Shown: one piece after another, positions 23,388 to 32,882 of the stretch
Layout of the letters: each line of letters starts with the position of its first letter
How positions within the stretch are numbered: position 1 is the first letter of the stretch
Source of the DNA: SIG440 sp045646865
Lineage (GTDB): Bacteria; Bacillota; Clostridia; Monoglobales; Monoglobaceae
Direction of reading: 5' to 3'
Assembly: GCA_045646865.1 (NCBI GenBank)
Contig: JAZRLM010000021.1
Location: 1 to 55,749 of the forward strand
DNA: 55,749 nucleotides
Notes under the pieces: generated by a model
What the model was told of the DNA's origin: nothing
Seen by the model: the letters and a program-made list of their open reading frames with translations, nothing else
Databases searched by the model: none
Program-made: the position numbers and the translations under genes

Positions 23388-25157
23388 ATGGATACAATGA
23401 AAGGTCTTAAAAGAACTAATTACTGCGGCGAAACCGAGGGTATCGGCAAAACTGTCGTAGTTGGCGGATATGTACAGAAAATCCGTGATATGGGAACCTT
23501 AATTTTTATTGACTTAAGGGACAGAACGGGTATTGTTCAGCTTGCATTTGACGAAACAACCGATAAATCGGTATTTGAAAAGGCGGCTTCCTGCCACAGC
23601 GAATATGTTCTTATGGCAAAGGGTGTTGTTCGTGAAAGAGAAAGTAAAAACGATACAATAAAGACAGGTAATATCGAAATTTTTGTTGATGATTTGAGGA
23701 TTCTTGCAAAGGCGCAGACAACTCCATTTGAAATTACAGATAAAACAAATGTAAACGAGGAGCTTCGTCTTAAATACCGTTATCTTGACCTTCGCCGTGG
23801 TCCCCTGCAGGATAACATCATCACAAGGTCAAAGATTGCAAAGAGTGCAAGAGATTACTTTGAAGAAAACGGCTTTATCGAAATTGAAACACCTATGATG
23901 ATAAAGTCAACTCCCGAGGGTGCCCGTGACTATATCATTCCGTCTCGTATTCACAACGGAAAGTTCTATGCACTTCCCCAGTCGCCCCAGATTTACAAGC
24001 AGCTTCTTATGATTTCGGGATTTGACAGATACATTCAGCTTGCACGTTGCTTCCGTGACGAAGATCTTCGTGCAGACCGTCAGCCTGAATTCACACAGAT
24101 TGACCTTGAGATGTCATTTGTTGATGTTGAAGATATTCTTGAAATGGGCGAAGGTTTTGTAAAAAGACTTTTCAAGGATGTTTTAAATGTAGATATTCCC
24201 ACACCCCTTCCAAGACTGACATACAAAGAGGCTATGGAACGTTACGGCTCTGATAAGCCCGATACACGTTTTGAAATGGAAATCTGTGACCTTTCTGATT
24301 TGGTGAAAGATTGTGGCTTTGGAGTATTTACCTCAGCAATCGAAAACGGCGGCTCTGTTCGTGCAATTTGTGCAAAGAATGCCGCAGAAACTCTTACACG
24401 AAAAGAAATCGACAAACTTACAGAATATGTTCGCGGTATCGGTGCAAAGGGTTTAGCATATATCAGATGGGTTGAAGATACGCCCAACTGTTCGTTTGCA
24501 AAGTTTATGACCGAGGACGAGCTTAATGCCATCATCGAAAGATGCAGCGCTGAAAAAGGCGATGTTGTGTTTATCGTTGCAGATAAAAACAGTACAACAC
24601 TTTCAACACTTGGTGCACTTAGATGCAAGGTTGCAAAACAGCTTGATATTATTAAGGAAGGCTTTAACTTCCTTTGGGTTACAGAATTCCCATTCTTTGA
24701 ATACGACGAAGAAAGCGACACCTATGTTGCAATGCACCATCCATTTACTATGCCACAGGATGACTGTATTCAGTATCTTGAATCGGCTCCCGAAAAGGTA
24801 ACTGCAAAGGCTTATGATTTAGTGCTCAACGGCACAGAACTTTCAAGTGGTTCAATCCGTATAAATGATTATGAGCTTCAGCAGAAGATGTTCAAGGCGC
24901 TGGGACTCACCGAAGAAGAGATTGCGGCTAAATTCGGATTTCTGGTTGAAGCATACAAGTACGGTGCGGCTCCTCATGGCGGTATGGGTATCGGCCTTGA
25001 CCGTATTGCAATGATTATGTGTGGTGCAGATAGTCTTCGTGATGTTGTTGCCTTCCCCAAGGTACAAAATGCGTCAGAACTTATGTCCAACTCGCCCGAT
25101 GTGGTGGATGCGGCTCAGCTTAAAGAACTTGGTATTAAAATCGACATCGAAGAATAA
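23388..25157 (+). CDS. aspS: Aspartyl-tRNA synthetase (bacterial type)
   Basis: 589 residues: N-terminal OB-fold anticodon-binding domain, class II catalytic core with motif 2 FRDEDLRADRQPEFTQID, the bacterial GAD insertion, and motif 3 GMGIGLDRIAMIM. The length indicates the bacterial D-type rather than the archaeal AspS; whether it is discriminating is not set here. The start ATG 23388 follows AGGAGAT. A strong hairpin without a T-run (25187-25207) separates it from the DUF4340 gene. Confidence 0.97.
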   Translation: MDTMKGLKRTNYCGETEGIGKTVVVGGYVQKIRDMGTLIFIDLRDRTGIVQLAFDETTDKSVFEKAASCHSEYVLMAKGVVRERESKNDTIKTGNIEIFVDDLRILAKAQTTPFEITDKTNVNEELRLKYRYLDLRRGPLQDNIITRSKIAKSARDYFEENGFIEIETPMMIKSTPEGARDYIIPSRIHNGKFYALPQSPQIYKQLLMISGFDRYIQLARCFRDEDLRADRQPEFTQIDLEMSFVDVEDILEMGEGFVKRLFKDVLNVDIPTPLPRLTYKEAMERYGSDKPDTRFEMEICDLSDLVKDCGFGVFTSAIENGGSVRAICAKNAAETLTRKEIDKLTEYVRGIGAKGLAYIRWVEDTPNCSFAKFMTEDELNAIIERCSAEKGDVVFIVADKNSTTLSTLGALRCKVAKQLDIIKEGFNFLWVTEFPFFEYDEESDTYVAMHHPFTMPQDDCIQYLESAPEKVTAKAYDLVLNGTELSSGSIRINDYELQQKMFKALGLTEEEIAAKFGFLVEAYKYGAAPHGGMGIGLDRIAMIMCGADSLRDVVAFPKVQNASELMSNSPDVVDAAQLKELGIKIDIEE

Positions 25158-25230
25158 ACGTAAAAGTATATTTGTTAAATTTAATGTGTGGGGGATTATC
25201 CCCCACAGCTTAAAGTCAGGAGGCGATGTC

Positions 25231-26598
25231 ATGAAGAAACAGACAGTAGTAATGATTTGTATAATAGCTTTGCTGCTGCTTGTTGTTGGTTGCTTTGGAA
25301 TATACGGAATTATTAATCATCAAAACAGTAAAGATATAAAGAATGCTGAATTATTCAGATGTATGCCTTCGGATATCATCAGATACTCTGTTGATAACGG
25401 AGATGATTCCTATACACTTGTAAGAAACGGAGATGTATGGGAGGTAGAGGGAAATGAGGTGGCGATTCTTGACCAGAAATCCGTTCAGGATGTAATAAAT
25501 AGTGCATCCCTTGTTACGGCAGAGGGTGCCCTGAAGGAGAAAGACCTGAAATCCTTTGATACTACCCAAGTTCAAACGGTGACATTGACCCTGATTGACG
25601 GAAACGAGTTTAAAATTAATTTTGTGGGACATAAAGGCGAGTCGGTTGCCTTACAAATAAATAATGATACAGAAATCTATCAAACCTACAAAACAATTCG
25701 TGATATTTTGATTACAAATCTTGACAAGTTCCGCGCCACAAGAGTTTTCGAACAACTGGTAAAGACTGATGAGGTACTGACATATTACAGCTTTACCGAT
25801 TACGACAATAACGAAATTACGGTCAGGACAAAAACGGCATCGGAAATTACAAAAAGCAAGTTGAACCGTTACTTTATGGAAAGTCCTTATAAACGGGACG
25901 TGGATGACGAAGCCTTTGAACAACAGATTGTTGTCAGAATTCCATTACTTGCGGTTGCAAGGTATATAGATGATTCGCCTGATAATCTGACAAAATACGG
26001 TCTTGACGAAGAGTCACGTGCGGTGCTGAAATTTAAATGGGGCGAAAGCAATGAAACCTTGTATTTGGGTGCTGAAGCAGGCGGATTGGTTTATGCTTCA
26101 AGGAAAGGTCAGGATGGCATTTTTGCCTTAACCGCTTCACAACTTGAGTTCTTACATACAGAACCATTTTATATAATAAGGACAGGAATTTTAACTTCAG
26201 ATATTGAAAATATCAAAAGTGTTATCGTAAAGGCTGCGGATGTGACCTATGAAGTAAGAAGCTCCCAAAGAAATTCCGCTAATGGTCAGTTCTTTATAAA
26301 TGGAGCGGATGCCAGCAAGTTGGCATTTGAGTCGGTTCTTAAACATATAAATGGTCTTGAAATTGTAAGTGAGGTTTCGGGTGAGCCTGAAGACAGGAGC
26401 GAAATAATTATTACAATATACTATGACAACGGCTCGGCAAGACAAAGTATAAGCCTGACAGAGTTAAATGACTTAAGCTATGTGGCGTTTATAAACGGAA
26501 AAGCAGAGTTTAATGTTAGCAGCAGTACGGTAAATGCTTTGCTTGACGAATTAAATAATATAAGTAAAAATCCAATGAAAACAGATAAGGAAGGATAA
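25231..26598 (+). CDS. DUF4340 domain-containing membrane-anchored protein
   Basis: 455 residues from ATG 25231 after AGGAGGCG. An N-terminal transmembrane segment (residues 6-27) anchors a large extracellular region of repeated beta-rich units (RYSVDNGDDSYTLVRNGDVW and YLGAEAGGLVYASRKGQDGI), the DUF4340 pattern. In several bacteria DUF4340 genes lie beside gliding/ABC-export genes; here it sits between aspS and tyrS with only 6 nt to tyrS. Function unknown. Confidence 0.8.
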   Translation: MKKQTVVMICIIALLLLVVGCFGIYGIINHQNSKDIKNAELFRCMPSDIIRYSVDNGDDSYTLVRNGDVWEVEGNEVAILDQKSVQDVINSASLVTAEGALKEKDLKSFDTTQVQTVTLTLIDGNEFKINFVGHKGESVALQINNDTEIYQTYKTIRDILITNLDKFRATRVFEQLVKTDEVLTYYSFTDYDNNEITVRTKTASEITKSKLNRYFMESPYKRDVDDEAFEQQIVVRIPLLAVARYIDDSPDNLTKYGLDEESRAVLKFKWGESNETLYLGAEAGGLVYASRKGQDGIFALTASQLEFLHTEPFYIIRTGILTSDIENIKSVIVKAADVTYEVRSSQRNSANGQFFINGADASKLAFESVLKHINGLEIVSEVSGEPEDRSEIIITIYYDNGSARQSISLTELNDLSYVAFINGKAEFNVSSSTVNALLDELNNISKNPMKTDKEG

Positions 26599-26604
26599 AA
26601 TCAG

Positions 26605-27828
26605 ATGAAAAATGTATTCGATGTACTGAAAGAACGTGGCTTGATTGCTCAGATGACACACGAGGAGGAAATCAAAAAACTTCTTGCAGAAGAAAAGATA
26701 ACCTTTTATATAGGCTTTGACCCAACGGCTGACAGCCTGCATATCGGTCACTTTATGCAGCTTGTTGTAATGAAACATATGCAAAACGCAGGTCACAGAC
26801 CGATTATTCTTCTTGGCGGCGGTACAACAATGGTTGGTGACCCCACAGGTAAGACAGATATGCGTCCTATGATAACTAAGGAAACTATTCAGCATAATGC
26901 TGACCGATTTAAAGAACAGATGTCAAAGTTTATTGACTTCTCTGACGGCAAGGCTATAATGGTTAACAATGCTGACTGGTTGCTTGACCTTAACTATGTT
27001 GATTTTCTGCGTGAGGTTGGCGTTCACTTCTCGGTTAACAGAATGTTATCTGCTGAATGTTTTAAGGCAAGAATGGAAAGAGGTCTTTCCTTCCTTGAAT
27101 TCAACTATATGCTGATGCAGGGTTATGACTTCTATAAGCTCCACAAGGATTACGGCTGTATTATGGAATTCGGCGGCGATGACCAGTGGTCAAACATCAT
27201 CGGCGGTATTGAACTTATTCGTCGTAAGGACGGCAAGGATGCATATGGTATGACATTTACACTTCTCACAACCTCTGAGGGTAAGAAGATGGGTAAAACC
27301 GAAAAGGGTGCCCTCTGGCTTGACCCCGAAAAGGTTACTCCTTATGAATTCTATCAGTACTGGAGAAATGTTGATGACAAAGACGTTATTCGGCTTCTCA
27401 AGCTGGTTACATTTGTTTCAATGGAAGAAATTGCCGAGTACGAAAAGCTGGAAGGTCAGCAGCTTAACGAGGTTAAGTGCCGCTTAGCATATGAAGTTAC
27501 AAAGATGGTACACGGCGAGGAAGAAGCTAACAAGGCAGATGCTGCAGCCAAAGCGGTATTCGGTGCAGGCAGCGATGACAGCAATATGCCCACTTATGAA
27601 ATGGAAGCAGATGATGCGGCAAGCGGCATCAACATCCTTGACCTTATGGTAAAGAGTGGTCTTGCTCCTTCAAAGGGCGAGGGCAGAAGACTTGTTCAGC
27701 AGGGCGGTGTAAGCATCGACGGCAACAAGATTGGTGATGTGAATTATGTTGTTGAACAATCAATCTTCAACGACGGCAAGATAGTTATCAAAAAGGGAAA
27801 GAAAGTATTCCTTAAGGTAACAATATAA
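26605..27828 (+). CDS. tyrS: Tyrosyl-tRNA synthetase
   Basis: Class I synthetase of 407 residues: HIGH motif in DSLHIGHFMQL, KMSKS equivalent KKMGKTEKG, tyrosine-binding GDDQWSNIIGG and a C-terminal S4 RNA-binding domain (GRRLVQQGGVSIDGNKI). ATG 26605 follows AAGGAAGG at the end of the DUF4340 gene. No T-box is present. Confidence 0.96.
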   Translation: MKNVFDVLKERGLIAQMTHEEEIKKLLAEEKITFYIGFDPTADSLHIGHFMQLVVMKHMQNAGHRPIILLGGGTTMVGDPTGKTDMRPMITKETIQHNADRFKEQMSKFIDFSDGKAIMVNNADWLLDLNYVDFLREVGVHFSVNRMLSAECFKARMERGLSFLEFNYMLMQGYDFYKLHKDYGCIMEFGGDDQWSNIIGGIELIRRKDGKDAYGMTFTLLTTSEGKKMGKTEKGALWLDPEKVTPYEFYQYWRNVDDKDVIRLLKLVTFVSMEEIAEYEKLEGQQLNEVKCRLAYEVTKMVHGEEEANKADAAAKAVFGAGSDDSNMPTYEMEADDAASGINILDLMVKSGLAPSKGEGRRLVQQGGVSIDGNKIGDVNYVVEQSIFNDGKIVIKKGKKVFLKVTI

Positions 27829-27864
27829 AAGTGGAATTTTGTACCAAAGATTGGAGTGTTTAAA

Positions 27865-30558
27865 ATGGCAGAAGAATTGTCAAAGGTATACGACCCCAAG
27901 GCGGTGGAGGACCGTATATACAATAACTGGGTAAAGAAAGGTTATTTCGGAGCAAAGCCCGACAAGAACAAAAAGCCTTTTACCATCGTAATTCCGCCCC
28001 CGAATGTAACAGGTCAGCTTCATATGGGCCACGCGTTTGACGAAACTCTTCAGGATATTCTTATCCGTTACAAGAGAATGCAGGGCTTTGAGGCTTTGTG
28101 GGTTCCGGGAACAGACCACGCAGGTATTGCGACACAGATTAAGGTTGAGGCAGAGCTCCGTGAAAAGGAAGGTCTTACCCGCTATGACCTTGGCCGTGAA
28201 AAGTTCCTTGAAAGAGTTTGGGACTGGAAGGAAAAATACGGCAACCGTATTATCAGCCAGCTTAAGAAAATCGGCTGTTCCTGCGACTGGGACAGAGAAC
28301 GTTTTACAATGGACGAGGGCTGTTCAAAGGCTGTTCGCGAGGTTTTTGTAAATCTCTATAACAAGGGTCTTATTTACCGTGGACCCCGTATCATCAACTG
28401 GTGTCCCAACTGTATAACCGCTCTTTCAAACGAAGAGGTTGAGCACGCAGAACACGCAGGACATTTCTGGCACATCAAGTATCAGATTAAGGGCACCAAC
28501 GAATATGTAGTTATTGCTACAACCCGCCCCGAAACACTTTTCGGTGATACTGCTGTTGCTGTTAACCCCGAAGACGAAAGATATAAGGATATTGTTGGCA
28601 AAATGTTACTTTTGCCCCTTACAGACAGAAAAATTCCAGTTATTGCCGACGAATATGTTGACAAGGAATTCGGAACAGGCTGCGTAAAAATCACACCTGC
28701 TCACGACCCCAACGACTTTGAAGTGGGCAAGCGTCACGACCTTGAAATTATTAAGGTTATGAACGACGATGCCACAATGAATTCATACGCGGGTAAGTAT
28801 GAAGGTATGGACCGCTACGAATGCCGCAAGGCAATGATTGCAGACCTTGACGAAATGGGACTTTTAGTTAAGACCGAAGACCATTCGCACAATGTCGGTC
28901 AGTGCTACCGTTGCGGAACTACTATTGAGCCAATCGTTTCAGACCAGTGGTTTGTAAAGATGAAACCCCTTGCAGAAGCGGCAATCAAGGCTGTTGAAAG
29001 CAAGGAAACCGAGTTCGTTCCCGAACGTTTCTCCAAGACATATATGAACTGGATGGAAAACGTGTACGACTGGTGTATTTCACGTCAGCTCTGGTGGGGA
29101 CACAGAATTCCTGCTTTCTACTGCGATGACTGCGGCGAAATGACCGTTTCAAAAGATGATATTACAGTTTGTCCCAAGTGCGGCAAGCCCGTAAGACAGG
29201 AGGAAGACGTACTTGATACTTGGTTCTCGTCTGCTCTGTGGCCATTCTCAACACTTGGCTGGCCCGAAAAGACTGAAGATTATAACTATTTTTATCCCAC
29301 AAGCACTCTTGTTACAGGATATGATATTATCTTCTTCTGGGTATCAAGAATGATTTTCTCAGCTTGCGAACATACAGGCAAGGCTCCTTTCAAGCACGTG
29401 TTCATTCACGGTCTTGTACGTGACGGTAACGGCGAAAAGATGTCAAAGTCAAAGGGCAACGGTGTTGACCCCTTGCAGATTATTGATATGTTCGGTGCAG
29501 ATGCCCTCAGATTTACTCTTGTTACAGGCGTTGCACCCGGTAATGATATGAGATTCCCCGTAACCTATGACCCGCCCGTTGAAAAGGGCAAGAACCCCAA
29601 TCCCGAGGTAAACAAGATTGTTGGTGCTCCCGGTGTTGAGGCAAGCCGTAACTTTGCAAACAAAATCTGGAATGCGTCACGTTTTGTAATGATGAACCTG
29701 ACCGTTGATAAGAACGAACTTCCCGACCTTTCAAATCTTCATATTGAAGATAAGTGGATTCTTCACAGATACAACGAGCTTGTTCGTGAAATTACCGAAA
29801 ATCTTGATAAGTACGAGCTTGGTATTGCTGTTCAGAAGCTTTATGACTTCATCTGGGATGAATTCTGTGACTGGTATATCGAACTTGTTAAGCCAAGATT
29901 CCAGGAAACGGGTGACAGCAACGAAACTGCACAGAAGGTACTTATTTATGTATTGTCAAATACTCTTAAACTTCTGCATCCATTTATGCCGTTCATTACC
30001 GAAGAAATCTGGCAGGCACTTCCCCACGATGGCGAAAGCATTATGATTTCAGAATGGCCAAAGTACAACGAGGCTTTGATAAATGCCGAAGCCGAACAGG
30101 ATATGACGGTTATTATGGAAGCAATCAAGGGTGTAAGAAATGTTAAGAGCGAGATGAACGTTCCGCCTTCAAAGAAAATTAAGTTCTTTGTTGTGACCAA
30201 AGAGGCAGACCTCTTCAAGCAGGCAACAGCATTCCTTGAAAAGCTGGCATCAGCATCCGAGGTTGACATTCGCACAGATAAGGCGGGAGTTCCCGAAAAT
30301 GTTGTTTCGGTTGTAAATTCTAAGGCTGAAATTCTCCTTCCTCTTGACGAGCTTGTGGACAAAGAAAAGGAAATTGAACGTCTGACCAAGGAAAAAGCAA
30401 AACTTGAGAGCGAAATCAAGCGTGTTGAGGGCAAACTCTCAAACAAGGGCTTTACAGACAAGGCTCCTGCAAGCGTTGTTGAAGAAGAACGTCAGAAGGG
30501 CGAAAAGTACAAAGCAATGCTTGAAAAGGTGCTTGAGTCTTTAGCAAAAATGCAGTAA
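27865..30558 (+). CDS. valS: Valyl-tRNA synthetase
   Basis: Class I synthetase with editing domain; 897 residues from ATG 27865, which follows TTGGAGTG. HIGH variant HMGH in VTGQLHMGHAFDE, KMSKS in GEKMSKSKGNGVDP, a CP1 editing region (TTRPETLFGDTAVAV) and the C-terminal coiled coil (LVDKEKEIERLTKEKAKLES) that clamps tRNA-Val. No T-box. A terminator follows. Confidence 0.97.
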   Translation: MAEELSKVYDPKAVEDRIYNNWVKKGYFGAKPDKNKKPFTIVIPPPNVTGQLHMGHAFDETLQDILIRYKRMQGFEALWVPGTDHAGIATQIKVEAELREKEGLTRYDLGREKFLERVWDWKEKYGNRIISQLKKIGCSCDWDRERFTMDEGCSKAVREVFVNLYNKGLIYRGPRIINWCPNCITALSNEEVEHAEHAGHFWHIKYQIKGTNEYVVIATTRPETLFGDTAVAVNPEDERYKDIVGKMLLLPLTDRKIPVIADEYVDKEFGTGCVKITPAHDPNDFEVGKRHDLEIIKVMNDDATMNSYAGKYEGMDRYECRKAMIADLDEMGLLVKTEDHSHNVGQCYRCGTTIEPIVSDQWFVKMKPLAEAAIKAVESKETEFVPERFSKTYMNWMENVYDWCISRQLWWGHRIPAFYCDDCGEMTVSKDDITVCPKCGKPVRQEEDVLDTWFSSALWPFSTLGWPEKTEDYNYFYPTSTLVTGYDIIFFWVSRMIFSACEHTGKAPFKHVFIHGLVRDGNGEKMSKSKGNGVDPLQIIDMFGADALRFTLVTGVAPGNDMRFPVTYDPPVEKGKNPNPEVNKIVGAPGVEASRNFANKIWNASRFVMMNLTVDKNELPDLSNLHIEDKWILHRYNELVREITENLDKYELGIAVQKLYDFIWDEFCDWYIELVKPRFQETGDSNETAQKVLIYVLSNTLKLLHPFMPFITEEIWQALPHDGESIMISEWPKYNEALINAEAEQDMTVIMEAIKGVRNVKSEMNVPPSKKIKFFVVTKEADLFKQATAFLEKLASASEVDIRTDKAGVPENVVSVVNSKAEILLPLDELVDKEKEIERLTKEKAKLESEIKRVEGKLSNKGFTDKAPASVVEEERQKGEKYKAMLEKVLESLAKMQ

Positions 30559-30584
30559 AACAGAATAATCTGTCAATTTAAATC

Positions 30585-30621
30585 AAACACAGTCGATAAA
30601 TGTTGTCGACTGTGTTTTTTT
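30585..30621 (+). terminator. Terminator after valS
   Basis: AAACACAGTCGA and TCGACTGTGTTT arms around a 9-nt loop, then a T-run. Confidence 0.92.
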
Positions 30622-30644
30622 GTTGTACGAAACACCAAAAAATA

Positions 30645-30672
30645 AAAGGATATTAACATATATGCAAAGAAA
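30645..30672 (+). promoter_or_regulatory. Possible sigma-H promoter of spoIIA operon
   Basis: AAAGGATAT (30645-30653), 12-bp spacer, AAAGAAA (30666-30672) resembles the sigma-H consensus AGGAWWW / GAAT with one mismatch. Sigma-H control of spoIIA is established in Bacillus; here it is inferred. Confidence 0.45.
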
Positions 30673-30715
30673 AATGTAATGGAAAATATTGTAAACTGAA
30701 TAGGGAGGTAGTTAA

Positions 30716-31024
30716 ATGGATATAAAGATTGAGAATATCGGCACAACATTGGTTGCCAAGCTGACAGGAGAGCTTGACCATCACACAGCGCCCAATTTGC
30801 GTGATGCTCTTGACCGTGAGATTTCTCTTAATAACACGGTGAACATAGTGCTGGACTTTGATGGTGTGACCTTTATGGACAGTTCGGGGATTGGTGTAAT
30901 TGTGGGCAGATACAAGCAGATTTCGGCACGGGGCGGCAAAGTTATGGTGATACGGGTAAAGCCGCAGGTTGACAAAATTCTTGAAATTTCGGGACTGAAA
31001 ACCATACTTGACTGTTCCCATTAA
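30716..31024 (+). CDS. spoIIAA: Anti-sigma F factor antagonist SpoIIAA (STAS domain)
   Basis: 102-residue STAS-domain anti-anti-sigma factor. The phosphorylated serine lies in the family motif FMDSSGIGVIVGR. When unphosphorylated it binds SpoIIAB and frees sigma-F in the forespore. ATG 30716 follows AGGGAGG. First gene of the conserved spoIIAA-spoIIAB-sigF operon, which sets the identity over generic RsbV proteins. Confidence 0.92.
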   Translation: MDIKIENIGTTLVAKLTGELDHHTAPNLRDALDREISLNNTVNIVLDFDGVTFMDSSGIGVIVGRYKQISARGGKVMVIRVKPQVDKILEISGLKTILDCSH

Positions 31025-31051
31025 AACAAACGAAAAGGAGTGAAAATACAT

Positions 31052-31471
31052 ATGGAAAATTATATGAAACTGGAGGTTCCTGCAAAAAGCTGCAACGAAT
31101 CCTTTGTACGTGCGGCGGTTGCGGCATTTTCGGTACAGCTTGACTTAAGTGTTGAAGACCTTGCGGATATTAAAACTGCAGTATCCGAGGCGGTGACAAA
31201 TTCCATTGTGCACGGATATGCAAATATGAAGGGAATAGTAAGAATAACCTGCAGGATAATTGATTCGGTTTTTGAAATGGAGGTTACTGATTTTGGGGTA
31301 GGGATTGAAAACATAGGACAAGCTATGCAGCCGTTGTTTACCTCAAAGCCCGAATGTGAACGAAGCGGTATGGGATTTACCGTAATGCAGACCTTTATGG
31401 ATGAGGTAACGGTGAAATCCGAAGTGGGCGAAGGTACGGTTGTAACAATGAAAAAGCATATAAGGAGTTGA
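31052..31471 (+). CDS. spoIIAB: Anti-sigma F factor SpoIIAB
   Basis: 139-residue GHKL-type serine kinase and anti-sigma factor. N-box VSEAVTNSIVHGY, G1 DFGVGIENI and G2 GMGFTVMQTFMD are present. The start ATG 31052 follows AAAAGGAGTG; a GTG inside that ribosome binding site is not used. It holds sigma-F inactive in the predivisional cell and phosphorylates SpoIIAA. sigF starts 6 nt after the stop. Confidence 0.94.
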   Translation: MENYMKLEVPAKSCNESFVRAAVAAFSVQLDLSVEDLADIKTAVSEAVTNSIVHGYANMKGIVRITCRIIDSVFEMEVTDFGVGIENIGQAMQPLFTSKPECERSGMGFTVMQTFMDEVTVKSEVGEGTVVTMKKHIRS

Positions 31472-31477
31472 CATACT

Positions 31478-32221
31478 GTGCAGGCAAAAAGCTATAATGA
31501 GAATATTGAGGCATTGCTGAATGCGGCTAAAAGCGGAGATTTGTCGGCACAAAACAAAATTGTTGAAGAAAATGTAGGTTTGGTGAGGGCGGTTGTCAAA
31601 AGATTTCTTAATCGGGGTCACGAGGCAGAGGATTTATTCCAGATTGGATGCATCGGTCTTATCAAGGCTATTCAGAAGTTCGATTTAGGCTTTAATGTGA
31701 AATTCTCTACCTATGCTGTGCCTATGATTATGGGCGAGATTAAGCGGTTTATCCGTGACGATGGCATTATCAAGGTCAGCCGCAGCCTTAAAGAGCTTGC
31801 AATAAAGGCTATGACACTGCAGGAGACAATCCGCAAGGACACCGACCGCGAGCCGACCGTAAATGAAATGGCTGAAAAGCTGGGAGTTGCGCCCGAAGAC
31901 CTTGCTATGGCACTTGATGCAGGAATGAAACCCGAGTCTTTATATTCTGCCCCGCAGGAGGACGGCAAAGAGGGTAAGGCGCTTATTGACCGAATTGAAA
32001 GCGGAGTTGACCACGAAGGCGAAATCGTTGACCGTATGCTTGTGCATGACCTGCTTCATAAATTTGGTGAAAGGGAACAGAAAATCATTATATTGCGTTA
32101 TTTTAAACAAAAAACCCAGTCACAGATTGCTGACCTTCTTGGGATTTCTCAAGTGCAGGTTTCAAGAATAGAAAAAAAGGTTCTGTTGTCTATGCGCGAA
32201 CTGATTCAAAAGGAAAAATGA
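31478..32221 (+). CDS. sigF: RNA polymerase sporulation sigma factor SigF
   Basis: 247-residue group 3 sigma factor: region 2 EDLFQIGCIGLIKAIQKFD with KFSTYAVPMIMGEIKRFIRD, region 3 NEMAEKLGV, and region 4 with HTH QSQIADLLGISQVQVSRIEK. GTG 31478 follows AAGGAG at 11 nt. It directs early forespore transcription and is good evidence that the organism is, or recently was, endospore-forming. Confidence 0.95.
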   Translation: MQAKSYNENIEALLNAAKSGDLSAQNKIVEENVGLVRAVVKRFLNRGHEAEDLFQIGCIGLIKAIQKFDLGFNVKFSTYAVPMIMGEIKRFIRDDGIIKVSRSLKELAIKAMTLQETIRKDTDREPTVNEMAEKLGVAPEDLAMALDAGMKPESLYSAPQEDGKEGKALIDRIESGVDHEGEIVDRMLVHDLLHKFGEREQKIIILRYFKQKTQSQIADLLGISQVQVSRIEKKVLLSMRELIQKEK

Positions 32222-32246
32222 TACGTATTAAAGGAATTTCAATTAT

Positions 32247-32255
32247 TTTGTCGAA
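32247..32255 (+). promoter_or_regulatory. Spo0A-box-like sequence before zinc-ribbon/CD225 gene
   Basis: TTTGTCGAA, the core of the Spo0A box, 45 bp upstream of the next start codon. A second, shorter match (TGTCGAA, 32765-32771) lies upstream of the following gene. An inverted repeat CGAATATT/AATATTCG (32252-32259 and 32276-32283) overlaps it. Confidence 0.35.
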
Positions 32256-32299
32256 TATTATTAGCAAAGTTCTAAAATATTCGAAAGGAATATGATAAT

Positions 32300-32752
32300 A
32301 TGTTTTGTCCAAAATGCGGGAGCCATAATGAAGATACAAATAATTGGTGCATAATGTGTGGATATAAATTTGAAGAAAAGCAGGAGAATACAGAGTGTTC
32401 GTTGTTTGATGCTGAAACTGTTGAAATCCTGCCAGAATTTGCTGCAGAAGAAACTGACCCCGAAATTATTTTCCCTGAGTCTGAGCCCCAAAAGATAAGG
32501 CATTATCTGGGTTGGTCGATTATTGCTGCAATTTTAGGAAGCATTGTGTTTGGTATTGCGGCAGTAATTTTTTCCGGTATTACAAAAGCTGAGCTTGCCG
32601 CAGGGGATATTGATAAAGCGAAGGTCTATTCTGAACACACAAAATTCTTTTGTCTGATTTCTCTTTCGGTGGCGATTGTGAAATTTATTTTTGTTGTTGC
32701 GGCTTTGTTGATTTTCTTATCAACATCTCAAATGCCTTTGTTTTTGTACTGA
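32300..32752 (+). CDS. Zinc-ribbon and CD225/dispanin-like membrane protein
   Basis: 150 residues. The N-terminus is a four-Cys zinc ribbon (CPKCGSHNEDTNNWCIMCG, residues 3-21), followed by an acidic linker (about 25-66) and two membrane segments (about 69-94 and 114-140). The segments enclose the intracellular loop AGDIDKAKVYSEHTKFF, the hallmark of CD225/dispanin-type proteins. The family is common in bacteria but of unknown function; a role in membrane organisation is possible. It sits between sigF and the PP2C-like gene. Confidence 0.7.
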   Translation: MFCPKCGSHNEDTNNWCIMCGYKFEEKQENTECSLFDAETVEILPEFAAEETDPEIIFPESEPQKIRHYLGWSIIAAILGSIVFGIAAVIFSGITKAELAAGDIDKAKVYSEHTKFFCLISLSVAIVKFIFVVAALLIFLSTSQMPLFLY

Positions 32753-32799
32753 TTAAATCCGAAATGTCGAAAAATACAGATATTACAGTATCCAGACTA

Positions 32800-32828
32800 T
32801 TGACGATTTAATAAAATTGTGATAAACT
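32800..32828 (+). promoter_or_regulatory. Promoter of the PP2C-like gene
   Basis: TTGACG (32800-32805), 17-bp spacer, TAAACT (32823-32828). This places the transcript start near 32835, supporting ATG 32883 rather than ATG 32832 as the translation start. Confidence 0.6.
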
Positions 32829-32882
32829 TTAATGGTTGACAAAAAACGCATTAGTATTTTGCACACAATTTTGAGGTGTTTT

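Noticed and set aside
25187..25207. Terminator after aspS
   Set aside because: Strong TGTGGGGGA/TCCCCCACA hairpin but no T-run; more likely a processing or stability element, so kept only as a note.
22095..27864. T-boxes upstream of hisS, aspS, tyrS or valS
   Set aside because: Intergenic gaps are too short (6-73 nt) and lack the T-box sequence.
32252..32283. CGAATATT/AATATTCG inverted repeat as a separate operator
   Set aside because: Arms are only 8 bp, AT-rich and single copy; could be chance, so mentioned only with the Spo0A-like site.
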